Source: Thiopseudomonas sp964394445
Lineage (GTDB): Bacteria > Pseudomonadota > Gammaproteobacteria > Pseudomonadales > Pseudomonadaceae
Reading direction: 5' to 3'
Length of the DNA: 29,232 nt
NCBI GenBank assembly: GCA_964394445.1
Contig: CAYMXO010000021.1
Location: forward strand, 1 to 29,232
Every line of letters starts with the position of its first letter. Position 1 is the stretch's first letter. The notes below the pieces were generated by a model that saw only the letters and a list, made by a program, of their open reading frames with translations, was not told where the DNA came from and ran no database searches. Both the position numbers and the translations under genes were made by a program. Of the stretch, positions 1 to 9,232 are shown in pieces.

Positions 1-279
1 CAAGCCGGTTCGTACAGACAACGCCAAACCTGTGCGAACGGGTTTACCCCGTGAGCCCTCACCGGCAAGCCGGTTCGTACAGACAACGCCAAACCTGTAC
101 GAACGGGTTTACCCCGTGAGCCCTCACCGGCAAGCCGGTTCGCACAGACAGTACCAAACCTGTGCGAACGGGTTTACCCCGTGAGCCCTCACCGGCAAGC
201 CGGTTCGCACAGACAACGCCAAACCTGTGCGAACGGGTTTACCCCGTGAGACCCTCACCGGCAAGCCGGTTCGCACAGG
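1..279. repeat. Tandem array of paired inverted REP-like palindromes (BIME-like)
   Basis: Four near-identical units start at 1, 66, 131 and 196 (65, 65, 65 and 66 bp). A partial fifth unit runs from 262 to 279. Each unit holds two palindromic heads. One is ACCGGC-AA-GCCGGT, spanning each unit junction. The other is ACGGG-TTTA-CCCCGT. They lie in opposite orientation and share the tail TTCGCACAG or its complement, so the two tails can also pair with each other. This matches the plan of Pseudomonas REP elements arranged as bacterial interspersed mosaic elements (family knowledge). Base changes between copies keep the long stem paired: the variable pair is T/G in unit 1, T/A in unit 2 and C/G in units 3 and 4. 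The array reaches the window edge and may continue. No RAYT transposase gene is visible nearby. Confidence 0.85.
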
Positions 280-339
280 TGGGCCGGGGCTGTGGTTTTG
301 TTGTATGCTGCGGACCCATTCTGGTCTCAAGGTTTTTTC

Positions 340-795
340 ATGCACGATGCCGCTGTTCATCTGGCACAGGTATTTGCCAGTGACATTCCGTTAAGCCAGT
401 CCATGGGCGTGCAGGTACTGTCCTGGCATGAACGCCAGCTGCGTCTGCAGTTTCCCCTGGCGCCAAACATCAACCACCAGGCCAGCATGTTCGGCGGCAG
501 CATGTATTGCGCTGCGGTACTGGCCGGCTGGGGCTGGGTGCATCTGGCGTTGCGTGAAGAAGGCATTGATACCACCCATATCGTGGTGCAGTCCGGCCAG
601 ATCGACTACCCGCGCGCCATCTATCACGAGCCGATCATCGCTTGCTGTGACGCTCCCGATGCAAAGACCTGGCAGCGCTTCCTCGCCACGTACCATAAAC
701 ACGGCAAGGCCCGCCTGCAGGTGGTCAGCCGGGTACTGACCGAAAGCGGCGAAGACGGCGCCGTATTGACCGGCCAGTTTGTGCTGCACAGCTGA
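340..795 (+). CDS. YiiD_C-type hot-dog fold thioesterase domain protein
   Basis: This 151-residue protein is a single hot-dog domain resembling the C-terminal half of E. coli YiiD (putative thioesterase family). Residues 43-53 carry the pattern N-x2-H-x4-FGG typical of the family, followed by a long hydrophobic helix (about 54-72). The substrate is unknown; acyl-CoA or acyl-ACP hydrolysis is the family-level guess. I chose ATG 340 because AAGG lies 7 bases upstream and the family alignment begins shortly after it. An in-frame GTG at 292 would add 16 residues without a ribosome binding site and starts right at the edge of the repeat array. The stop overlaps the next gene's start (TGATG), so the two are probably co-translated. 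The acetyltransferase half of full-length YiiD is absent. Confidence 0.8.
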   Translation: MHDAAVHLAQVFASDIPLSQSMGVQVLSWHERQLRLQFPLAPNINHQASMFGGSMYCAAVLAGWGWVHLALREEGIDTTHIVVQSGQIDYPRAIYHEPIIACCDAPDAKTWQRFLATYHKHGKARLQVVSRVLTESGEDGAVLTGQFVLHS

Positions 796-1985
796 TGCAC
801 AAGTCTGACGTACTGATTGTCGGTGCTGGCGCCGCCGGGCTGTTTTGTGCCTTTAGCGCGGCCCGGCGTAGTCGTTCGGTGCAGGTGCTGGACCATGCCA
901 ACAGGGCCGGCAAGAAAATCCTCATGTCCGGCGGCGGCCGCTGCAACTTCACCAACCTGTATGCAACGCCGGATGACTACCTGTGCAGCAACCGGCACTT
1001 TGTCAAAAGTGCACTGGCGCGCTATACACCCTGGGACTTTCTTGCGCTGGTCGACAAGCATGGCGTGGCCCATGAAGAGAAAAACCTCGGCCAGCTGTTT
1101 TGCCGCGATGGCGCCAGGGGTATCCAGCAACTGTTGCTCGATGAGTGCGCCGCCGCCGGAGTGCAAATCCATCTGAACACGACCATCAGGTCAATACGGG
1201 CCTTGGCCGATGGCGGCTTTGCCGTACAGACCGCGCAGGGTCGGGACTGGCAATGCCGCGCACTGGTAATCGCCACCGGCGGGCTGTCGATTCCCAGCAT
1301 GGGCGCCAGCGGCTTTGGCTACCAGGTTGCCCGGCAGTTTGGCCACAGCCTGTTGCCGGCCCGCGCCGGTCTGGTGCCCTTCATCATCAGCGACCCCCGT
1401 CTGAAACAGCTGTGCAACGAGCTGTCCGGCACTGCCGTACAGGGTGTGACAGCCAGCAGCAATGACCAGTCCTTTAGCGGTGACCTGTTGTTTACCCACC
1501 GCGGCCTGAGCGGGCCGGCGATGCTGCAAATCTCGTCATACTGGCTGCCGGGGCAGCCTCTGGTCATCAATCTGCTGCCCCGGCAACCGCTTGAATGGTG
1601 GCAGGGGCAACAACAGACCCGTGGCAACAGCGAGCTGAAAACCCTGCTTGGCGAGTGCCTGACGCGCAAGCTGGGGCAGGCGCTGCCGGAATATTTTGGC
1701 TGGGACAACAAGCCGCTCAAACACTGCAGCCCGACTGAACTGGCCGCCATTGCCAGTCAGCTCAACCACTGGGAAATCACTCCCGCCGGCACCGAGGGTT
1801 ACCGCACTGCCGAGGTGACGCTGGGCGGCGTCAACACCGATGAGGTTTCGTCGAAAACCATGGAGTCGAAGCTGCAGCCTGGCCTGTACTTCATTGGCGA
1901 AGTGCTGGATGTCACCGGCCATCTGGGCGGCTTCAATTTCCAGTGGGCCTGGGCCAGCGCCCATGCAGCGGCTTCTTCGCTGTAA
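795..1985 (+). CDS. HI0933/YhiN-family FAD-dependent oxidoreductase
   Basis: This 396-residue flavoprotein belongs to the HI0933 family (E. coli YhiN). An N-terminal Rossmann motif G-A-G-A-A-G at residues 10-15 binds the FAD ADP moiety. It is followed by the family signature MSGGGRCNFTN (44-54) and a C-terminal FAD-contacting stretch containing GHLGGFNFQWAWAS. Length is normal for the family (about 390-400). It is a cytoplasmic oxidoreductase with no settled physiological substrate, so I give no symbol. It starts at the ATG that overlaps the stop of the thioesterase gene by one base, which implies translational coupling. No frameshift is seen. Confidence 0.88.
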   Translation: MHKSDVLIVGAGAAGLFCAFSAARRSRSVQVLDHANRAGKKILMSGGGRCNFTNLYATPDDYLCSNRHFVKSALARYTPWDFLALVDKHGVAHEEKNLGQLFCRDGARGIQQLLLDECAAAGVQIHLNTTIRSIRALADGGFAVQTAQGRDWQCRALVIATGGLSIPSMGASGFGYQVARQFGHSLLPARAGLVPFIISDPRLKQLCNELSGTAVQGVTASSNDQSFSGDLLFTHRGLSGPAMLQISSYWLPGQPLVINLLPRQPLEWWQGQQQTRGNSELKTLLGECLTRKLGQALPEYFGWDNKPLKHCSPTELAAIASQLNHWEITPAGTEGYRTAEVTLGGVNTDEVSSKTMESKLQPGLYFIGEVLDVTGHLGGFNFQWAWASAHAAASSL

Positions 1986-2141
1986 TGCTTTGCCCCGTGA
2001 TGTGAGGCACAAGGCATGACAGGGAAGTTGCGCAGATTGCGTAGACAGGCTCCCGCGCATCCAGATAACCCGCTTACAGACAGCTCCGGCAAAAACAGAT
2101 AAAATACCCGACCTTTGCACTACAGCATTACGAGTTTCAGC

Positions 2142-3491
2142 ATGCCCAGCACCCTCAAGTCCGAATTGCTCTGCCCCGCAGGCACCCTCAAAAACATGCG
2201 CTATGCCTTCGCCTATGGCGCCGATGCGGTTTACGCCGGACAACCGCGCTACAGCCTGCGCGTACGCAACAACGATTTCGACCACGCCAACCTGGCGCTG
2301 GGTATCAAGGAAGCGCACGAGCAGGGCAAAAAATTCTATGTGGTGGTCAACATTGCCCCACACAATGCCAAGCTGAAAACCTTCATCAAGGACCTGCAGC
2401 CGATTGTCGACATGCAGCCTGATGCGCTGATCATGTCCGACCCCGGCCTGATCATGCTGGTGCGCGAACACTTTCCCGAACAGGAAATCCACCTGTCGGT
2501 ACAGGCCAACGCGGTCAACTGGGCCAGTATCGAGTTCTGGCGCAAGCAAGGCCTGAGCCGGGTCATCCTGTCGCGCGAGCTGTCGCTGGAAGAGATTGAG
2601 GAGATGCGCCAGCAGGTGCCGGACATGGAGCTGGAAGTCTTTGTCCATGGTGCGCTGTGCATGGCCTATTCAGGGCGCTGCCTGCTCTCGGGCTACATCA
2701 ACAAGCGCGACCCCAACCAGGGCACCTGCACCAACTCCTGCCGCTGGGAATACAAGACCCACGAAGCCAAGGAGAATGAACTGGGCGATATCGTGCACAA
2801 ATACGAGCCGATTGCCGCCACACAACAGGTTGAGGAAGTCGAGCCCGTACTGGGCGTCGGCGCCCCCACCAGGGAAGTATTCCTGCTGGAAGATTCCAGC
2901 CGTCCGGGCGAATACATGTCCGCCTACGAGGACGAGCACGGCACCTACATCATGAACTCCAAGGACCTGCGTGCCGTCCAGCACGTCGAGCGCCTGGTGC
3001 AGATGGGCGTGCACTCGCTGAAAATCGAGGGCCGCACCAAGTCTCACTACTATGTGGCACGCACCGCGCAGGTTTACCGCAAGGCCATGGACGATGCGCT
3101 GGCCGGCCGCCCTTTCGACAAATCGCTGATGGATACCCTGGAGTCACTGGCGCACCGCGGCTACACCGAAGGCTTCCTGCGCCGCCACGTGCACGACGAG
3201 TACCAGAATTACGAATACGGCCACTCCGTCTCGGACAGGCAGCAGTTTGTTGGCGAACTCAGCGGCGAGCGCAAGAACGGTCTGGCCGAGGTGATCGTGA
3301 AAAACCGCTTTGGCGTCGGTGACAGCCTGGAGCTGATGACGCCCCAGGGCAACCTGACCTTCACCCTCAAGCACCTGGAAGACAAAAAAGGCGATGCCCG
3401 CGAAGTAGCCCCAGGGGACGGGCACATCATGTACATCCCGCTGCCGGAAGACGTGCAGCTGGACTACGCCCTGCTGATGCGCAATTTCTAG
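2142..3491 (+). CDS. trhP: tRNA 5-hydroxyuridine synthesis protein TrhP (U32 family, YegQ)
   Basis: This 449-residue protein is close to E. coli YegQ/TrhP along its whole length. TrhP takes part in prephenate-dependent hydroxylation of U34 in tRNAs, the precursor step to cmo5U (established knowledge). The opening SELLCPAGTLKNMRYAF and the ending YALLMRNF are both typical. The U32 signature spans residues 165-183. Cysteines 173, 180, 196 and 200 match the conserved set thought to hold an iron-sulfur cluster. I chose ATG 2142 to match the family start. An in-frame TTG at 2115 would add nine residues without family support, and the Shine-Dalgarno is weak for either. The gene stands alone, with 156 bp upstream and 134 bp downstream. 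Confidence 0.95.
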   Translation: MPSTLKSELLCPAGTLKNMRYAFAYGADAVYAGQPRYSLRVRNNDFDHANLALGIKEAHEQGKKFYVVVNIAPHNAKLKTFIKDLQPIVDMQPDALIMSDPGLIMLVREHFPEQEIHLSVQANAVNWASIEFWRKQGLSRVILSRELSLEEIEEMRQQVPDMELEVFVHGALCMAYSGRCLLSGYINKRDPNQGTCTNSCRWEYKTHEAKENELGDIVHKYEPIAATQQVEEVEPVLGVGAPTREVFLLEDSSRPGEYMSAYEDEHGTYIMNSKDLRAVQHVERLVQMGVHSLKIEGRTKSHYYVARTAQVYRKAMDDALAGRPFDKSLMDTLESLAHRGYTEGFLRRHVHDEYQNYEYGHSVSDRQQFVGELSGERKNGLAEVIVKNRFGVGDSLELMTPQGNLTFTLKHLEDKKGDAREVAPGDGHIMYIPLPEDVQLDYALLMRNF

Positions 3492-3625
3492 GCCGGCCAG
3501 AGTTGCCAGTGCGGATGACTGGTGCGTTTGTGGAGGGCTCCGTCAGACGCCTCATTTAACCGTCGTGTGCGCCTCGAAAAACTGTTCAAGGCCTACCGTA
3601 TTGCCGGCCAAGGAGCGGCATACCG

Positions 3626-5806
3626 ATGAATGATGACATTTCCCACCTGCTTAATGACTTGAACGATGCCCAGCGCGAAGCGGTTGCCGCACCGCTGGGG
3701 CAGCAGCGGGTGCTGGCCGGCGCCGGCTCCGGCAAGACCCGGGTGCTGGTGCACCGCATCGCCTGGCTGTGTCAGGTGGAAGATGCCGGTGCCCACAGCA
3801 TTCTGGCGGTTACCTTTACCAACAAGGCCGCTGCCGAGATGCGCGAACGCATCAGTCAGTTGCTGGGGCGCAGTCCGCAGGGCATGTGGGTGGGTACTTT
3901 TCACGGCCTGGCCCACCGGTTATTGCGTGCCCACTGGCAGGAAGCCGGATTGCAGGACGGCTTTACCATTCTCGACAGCGACGACCAGCTGCGCATCGTC
4001 AAGCGGGTGATGGCCGACCTGGGGCTGGACGACAAGCGCTGGCCGCCACGCCAGGCCCAGTGGTTCATCAACGGCCAAAAAGACGAAGGCCTGCGTCCGC
4101 GCCACATCCAGCCGGCCGGCGACCTGTTTCTGACCACCATGGCGCAGGTGTATGCCGCCTACGAGGCTGACTGTGCCCGCCAGAATGCCGTGGACTTTGG
4201 CGAATTGTTGCTGCGCACACTGGAGCTGCTGCGCGACAACCAGAGCCTGCTGGAACACTATCAGCGCCGTTTCCGCCACATTCTGGTCGACGAATTCCAG
4301 GACACCAACGCCGTCCAGTACGCCTGGCTGCGTCTGCTCGCAGCCAGTGCCAGCAGCCTGATGATCGTCGGTGACGACGACCAGTCAATCTACGGCTGGC
4401 GCGGCGCCCGTATCGAAAACATTCAGCAGTTCAACCAGGATTTTCCGCAGACCCAGACCATCCGCCTGGAGCAAAACTACCGCTCCACCGCCACCATCCT
4501 CAAGGCGGCCAACGCCCTGATCGGTCACAACAGCGAGCGGCTGGGCAAGAACCTGTGGACCAGTGACGCGGATGGTGAGCCCATACGTTTTTATCAGGCC
4601 TTCAACGAGCAGGACGAGGCGCGCTATATTGTCGAGGTGATCGAACAGGCACTGCGCCAGGACGGTTATCGCCGGCAGGACATTGCCATCCTCTACCGCT
4701 CCAACGCCCAGTCGCGGGCGCTTGAGGAAGCCCTGCTGCGGGCCAATGTGCCCTACCGCATTCATGGCGGCCAGCGCTTTTTCGAGCGGCTGGAAATCAA
4801 GAATGCGCTGGGTTATCTGCGCCTGCTGCGCAGCCGTCACGATGACGGCGCCATTGAGCGGATCATCAATGTGCCGCCGCGCGGCATTGGTGAAAAAACC
4901 GTCGAACAACTGCGCGAATACGCCCGCGAGCACCAGTGCTCGCTCTGGCAGGCCATACAGCAACTGGTGGAGCACCGGCTGCTTAACGGCCGCGCCTGTA
5001 ACGCGCTCAACGCCTTCATGCTGCTGGTGGAGCAACTGGAAACTGCGACTGCCGATCTGCCGTTGCACCAGTGCACCCGCCACGTCATCGAGCACAGCGG
5101 CCTGCTGACCTACCACAAGGAAGAAAAGGGTGAAAAAGGCCAGTCACGGGTGGAAAACCTTGAAGAGCTGATCACCGCAGCCCAGGCATTCAACTTCGAG
5201 CAGGATGACAACGAAGACGATCTGCCGCCGCTGGTGGCTTTCCTCGACCATGCGGTGCTGGAAGCCGGTGAAGCCCAGGCCGACCCGCACGAAGACAGCG
5301 TACAGCTGATGACCCTGCACAGCGCCAAGGGACTGGAGTTTCCACTGGTGTTCATGGCCGGCATGGAAGAAGGGCTGTTTCCGCACAAGATGAGCATGGA
5401 CGGTGCCGACGGCCTGGAAGAAGAGCGCCGGCTGGCCTACGTCGGCATTACCCGTGCCATGCAACAGCTATACCTGACCTGCGCGGAAAGCCGCCGCCTG
5501 CACGGACAGGAAAACTACAACCCGCAATCGCGCTTTATTGCCGAGATTCCCGCCGAGCTGGTGCAGTCTGTGCGCATGCAGCAGGGCAGTGCCAGCAGTC
5601 ATGGTTCCGGCGGCAGCCTGTTCCATGGCAGCAGTGTACCGGATACACCCTTCACCCTGGGTCAGGCGGTACGCCATCCGGTATTTGGCGAAGGCGTGGT
5701 GCTCAATTTTGAAGGTGCCGGCGCCCAGGCCAGGGTGCAGGTGCACTTTGCCAGCGAGGGCAGCAAGTGGCTGATGCTGTCGTTTGCCAAGCTGGAGGCG
5801 GTTTGA
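3626..5806 (+). CDS. uvrD: DNA helicase II UvrD (superfamily 1A)
   Basis: This 726-residue ATP-dependent 3'-5' DNA helicase acts in nucleotide excision and mismatch repair. Visible motifs: Walker A AGAGSGKT at 31-38, motif II DEFQDT from 222, GDDDQSIYGWRGA (motif III region), motif IV/V segments, and motif VI VGITRA from 606. The C-terminal 50 residues form the Tudor-like tail of UvrD/PcrA (GQAVRHPVFGEG...), which in related enzymes contacts RNA polymerase and UvrB. The length matches E. coli UvrD (720). ATG 3626 is preceded by AAGGAG about ten bases upstream. I saw no LexA-type palindrome in the 134-bp upstream gap, unlike E. coli uvrD. Confidence 0.97.
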   Translation: MNDDISHLLNDLNDAQREAVAAPLGQQRVLAGAGSGKTRVLVHRIAWLCQVEDAGAHSILAVTFTNKAAAEMRERISQLLGRSPQGMWVGTFHGLAHRLLRAHWQEAGLQDGFTILDSDDQLRIVKRVMADLGLDDKRWPPRQAQWFINGQKDEGLRPRHIQPAGDLFLTTMAQVYAAYEADCARQNAVDFGELLLRTLELLRDNQSLLEHYQRRFRHILVDEFQDTNAVQYAWLRLLAASASSLMIVGDDDQSIYGWRGARIENIQQFNQDFPQTQTIRLEQNYRSTATILKAANALIGHNSERLGKNLWTSDADGEPIRFYQAFNEQDEARYIVEVIEQALRQDGYRRQDIAILYRSNAQSRALEEALLRANVPYRIHGGQRFFERLEIKNALGYLRLLRSRHDDGAIERIINVPPRGIGEKTVEQLREYAREHQCSLWQAIQQLVEHRLLNGRACNALNAFMLLVEQLETATADLPLHQCTRHVIEHSGLLTYHKEEKGEKGQSRVENLEELITAAQAFNFEQDDNEDDLPPLVAFLDHAVLEAGEAQADPHEDSVQLMTLHSAKGLEFPLVFMAGMEEGLFPHKMSMDGADGLEEERRLAYVGITRAMQQLYLTCAESRRLHGQENYNPQSRFIAEIPAELVQSVRMQQGSASSHGSGGSLFHGSSVPDTPFTLGQAVRHPVFGEGVVLNFEGAGAQARVQVHFASEGSKWLMLSFAKLEAV

Positions 5807-6160
5807 TTGGCAGTTCAGCGGTTGAGCCTGGCCAGTGATTGAGAGTGGCAGGCAGGGCCTGAGCCCGACAAGTCCCTGAAGGGCGGCCTGCATGGTATGC
5901 CGGGCATGAATGCAGGCAGCTACTTGTCCGTGTCGGTCAGCTGCTACGAACCGCTGGCGCCTGGCTTCAGTCTGGCCGCTCCAGGTTCGGTTTGTGCGGG
6001 GGAGGGGTTTGACCCTGCCTCGGCAGGGACGTGCTCTTCATCCGTATAAGGTAGGTTCGGGCTGGCGGGGTATTGCCCCGGGCATTAGCGGTCTGTGACA
6101 GCGTACCGGCACGAACCGGTATCAGCCCGAGGCAATCCCCCACCCGTATACAACCCTGCA
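5807..6160. other. Non-coding stretch between uvrD and the alcohol dehydrogenase gene
   Basis: These 354 bases separate two convergent genes. I see no credible coding frame. The stretch contains a perfect 8-bp inverted repeat GCCTGCAT/ATGCAGGC (5886-5893 and 5910-5917), a compact hairpin CCCTGCC-TC-GGCAGGG (6013-6028), and a larger inverted repeat listed separately. None of the hairpins is followed by a T-run on either strand, so termination here is probably not simple intrinsic termination. Confidence 0.6.
6062..6146. repeat. 85-bp imperfect inverted repeat with nested hairpin
   Basis: Two 22-bp arms (6062-6083 and 6125-6146) are reverse complements at 18 of 22 positions, with core GGGG-T/G-ATTGCC-C/T-CGGGC. 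Between them lies a hairpin TACCGG-CACGAA-CCGGTA (6104-6121). The element sits just past the 3' end of the minus-strand alcohol dehydrogenase gene. It could be a REP pair, a transcript-end stabiliser or the remnant of a small mobile element. No flanking target duplication was recognised. Confidence 0.6.
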
Positions 6161-7312
6161 TCAATAAGCGGCAGCAAAAATCTCCACCACCTGCTCGTGG
6201 GTCGGCTGGATCGGGTTGGTCAGACCACAGGCGTCCTTCATGGCGTTGGTGGCCAGCTCGGCAAAGTCTTCTTCCTTCACTTTCAGATCCTTCAGACCGG
6301 CAGGAATGCCGACTTCGCGGGCCAGTGCTTCAATGGCGGCAATACAGGCCCTGGCGCCTTCGTCGTCGCTCATGCCCTGCACATCGATACCCATGGCGGC
6401 GGCGATGTCCTTCAGGCGGCCAGCCGCGGCCTGGCTGTTGAAGCGCTGCACGTGGGGCAGCAGGACAGCGTTACAGACACCGTGCGGCAGGTCGTAGAAA
6501 CCGCCCAGCTGGTGTGCCATGGCGTGCACATAACCCAGTGAGGCGTTGTTGAAGGCCATGCCGGCCAGCAGCTGGGCGTAAGCCATCTGGTCGCGGGCGA
6601 CCATGTTCTTGCCGTCCTTGACTGCGGTGGCCAGGTTATTGGCAATGATGGTTACCGCTTTCAGGGCGCAGGCATCGGTAATGGCGTTGGCAGCCGTGGA
6701 TACGTAGGCTTCGACAGCGTGGGTCAGCGCATCCATGCCCGTGGCGGCGGTAAGGCCGGCCGGCATGTTTTTCATCAGGGCCGGGTCGTTCACCGACAGG
6801 ACCGGTGTGACGTGCTTGTCGACGATGGCCATCTTGATGTGGGTGTTTTCGTCGGTGATGATGCAGAAACGGGTAATTTCCGAGGCGGTACCGGCAGTGG
6901 TGTTGATGGAGATCAGCGGCAGCTGGGGCTTGGCCGACTGGTCGACGCCTTCGTAATCACGGATGTCACCACCGTTGCTGGCAACCAGGGCAATGGCCTT
7001 GGCGCAGTCGTGGGGTGAGCCGCCACCCAGTGAAATCAGGAAATCGCAGCTGTTTTCTTTCAGCAGGGCCAGTCCGGCTTCAACGTTGCTGGTGGTCGGG
7101 TTGGGCTGTACGCCGTCATAGACGCAGGTCTTGAGACCACGGTCGGCCAGCAGTTGTTGCAGCTGGCCAGCGTAACCCAGCTCGACCAGCGGCTTGTCGG
7201 TAACAATCAAACCCTGCTTGAAGCCGGCCTGCCTGGCATGATCGCAGGCCTGTTCAACGGCACCTTCGCCGATCAGGTTGACGGAAGGCATAAAGAAAGC
7301 GGAAACGGTCAT
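6161..7312 (-). CDS. Iron-containing (group III) alcohol dehydrogenase, YiaY/AdhB-like
   Basis: This 383-residue NAD-dependent alcohol dehydrogenase has the same length as Zymomonas AdhB and is very similar to E. coli YiaY. The nucleotide-binding motif GGGSPHD lies at 96-102. The Fe2+ ligands are D194 and H198 (in TGMDALTHAVEAY), H263 and H277 (in HAMAHQLGGFYDLPHG), all present. The family oxidises or forms short-chain alcohols. Placement behind an aldehyde dehydrogenase suggests alcohol to acid oxidation, with ethanol or a similar alcohol likely (inference). The ATG at 7312 is preceded by AAGGA about ten bases upstream. It lies 154 bp downstream of the aldehyde dehydrogenase stop on the same strand. 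It may be read through from that gene's sigma-54 promoter, since I found no good -24/-12 site of its own. Confidence 0.93.
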   Translation of the reverse strand: MTVSAFFMPSVNLIGEGAVEQACDHARQAGFKQGLIVTDKPLVELGYAGQLQQLLADRGLKTCVYDGVQPNPTTSNVEAGLALLKENSCDFLISLGGGSPHDCAKAIALVASNGGDIRDYEGVDQSAKPQLPLISINTTAGTASEITRFCIITDENTHIKMAIVDKHVTPVLSVNDPALMKNMPAGLTAATGMDALTHAVEAYVSTAANAITDACALKAVTIIANNLATAVKDGKNMVARDQMAYAQLLAGMAFNNASLGYVHAMAHQLGGFYDLPHGVCNAVLLPHVQRFNSQAAAGRLKDIAAAMGIDVQGMSDDEGARACIAAIEALAREVGIPAGLKDLKVKEEDFAELATNAMKDACGLTNPIQPTHEQVVEIFAAAY

Positions 7313-7357
7313 GGCTATACATCCTTTTTGAGTATGAAACGGTCGGGCAGTTTATGC

Positions 7358-7378
7358 AGACCCCCTTCAGGGTGGTCT
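7358..7378 (-). other. Hairpin in the alcohol dehydrogenase leader
   Basis: On the minus strand, AGACC-a-CCCT / AGGG-g-GGTCT can form a 5+4 bp stem with a two-base loop, ending about 46 bases before the start codon of the alcohol dehydrogenase. It is a candidate processing or attenuation element. No U-run follows it. Confidence 0.4.
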
Positions 7379-7390
7379 ACAGGTGTATCG

Positions 7391-7416
7391 GTTGCAGCAT
7401 GTATCCGGTCTGCAAC
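7391..7416. promoter_or_regulatory. Inverted repeat GTTGCAG-N12-CTGCAAC
   Basis: A perfect 7-bp dyad with a 12-bp spacer lies between the aldehyde and alcohol dehydrogenase genes. It could be an operator for the downstream alcohol dehydrogenase gene or an RNA stem. The binding factor is unknown. Confidence 0.35.
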
Positions 7417-7431
7417 ACCGCCGGTCGTCGC

Positions 7432-7456
7432 CCGGCCATCCATGGTGGATGGCCGG
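7432..7456 (-). terminator. Perfect 11-bp hairpin just after the aldehyde dehydrogenase stop
   Basis: CCGGCCATCCA and TGGATGGCCGG flank a three-base loop, 10 bp past the stop codon of the aldehyde dehydrogenase gene (minus strand). The stem is strong and perfectly paired but lacks a T-run on either strand. It is more likely an mRNA stabiliser or partial terminator between two co-oriented genes than a full intrinsic terminator. Confidence 0.45.
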
Positions 7457-7466
7457 ACTGGACGGG

Positions 7467-8987
<1,521 letters not shown>

Positions 8988-9026
8988 GGTGCATACCTTT
9001 TGTTGTTGTGGATACAGCAGTAGTTT

Positions 9027-9042
9027 TGCAATGCCTGTACCA
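9027..9042 (-). promoter_or_regulatory. Sigma-54 (-24/-12) promoter of the aldehyde dehydrogenase gene
   Basis: Reading the minus strand, TGGTACA-GGCA-TTGCA matches the sigma-54 consensus TGGCACG-N4-TTGCW. The GG and GC elements are at the exact required spacing. The predicted start lies near 9015, giving a leader of roughly 28 bases before ATG 8987. A divergent sigma-54 activator gene sits immediately upstream, which makes this promoter assignment strong. Confidence 0.85.
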
Positions 9043-9063
9043 GAAACGCCGACCGGTTTTACT

Positions 9064-9126
9064 ACCAAAGTATTGGTCTGCTGCAGGCCGCGCCGATACT
9101 GGCCGGAGCTGGAGTTGACTGGCCGG
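9064..9126. promoter_or_regulatory. Candidate activator binding sites between the aldehyde dehydrogenase and regulator genes
   Basis: Two kinds of ordered sequence lie upstream of the -24/-12 promoter. One is a dyad ACCAA-AGTA-TTGGT at 9064-9077. The other is a direct repeat ACTGGCCGG at 9098-9106 and 9118-9126, spaced 20 bp apart (about two helical turns). The direct repeats sit roughly 70-100 bp upstream of the predicted start, a normal distance for sigma-54 enhancer sites. That the neighbouring regulator binds them is inference. Confidence 0.45.
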
Positions 9127-9232
9127 TTTCTGAATCTTTACAGCGCAGTTGTCTATTAAGACTGGATTAGGTGTTCAAAAAACGGCTAGCCTGCCTGAAC
9201 AGTTGTTCAATTTTTTAACAGGGGGAATCCTC

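Noticed and set aside
1..279. CRISPR array
   Set aside because: The 65-bp units follow each other without unique spacers, and each unit contains two REP palindromes. No cas gene is present.
124..360. Repetitive protein-coding frame across the repeat array
   Set aside because: It is open on the minus strand only because the near-65-bp unit happens to lack stops. It crosses REP elements and has no ribosome site.
3492..3625. LexA box before uvrD
   Set aside because: No CTG-N10-CAG palindrome of the SOS type was found in the gap.
7313..7466. Separate sigma-54 promoter for the alcohol dehydrogenase gene
   Set aside because: TTGCA and CTGCA occur, but no GG dinucleotide sits at the strict -24 distance.
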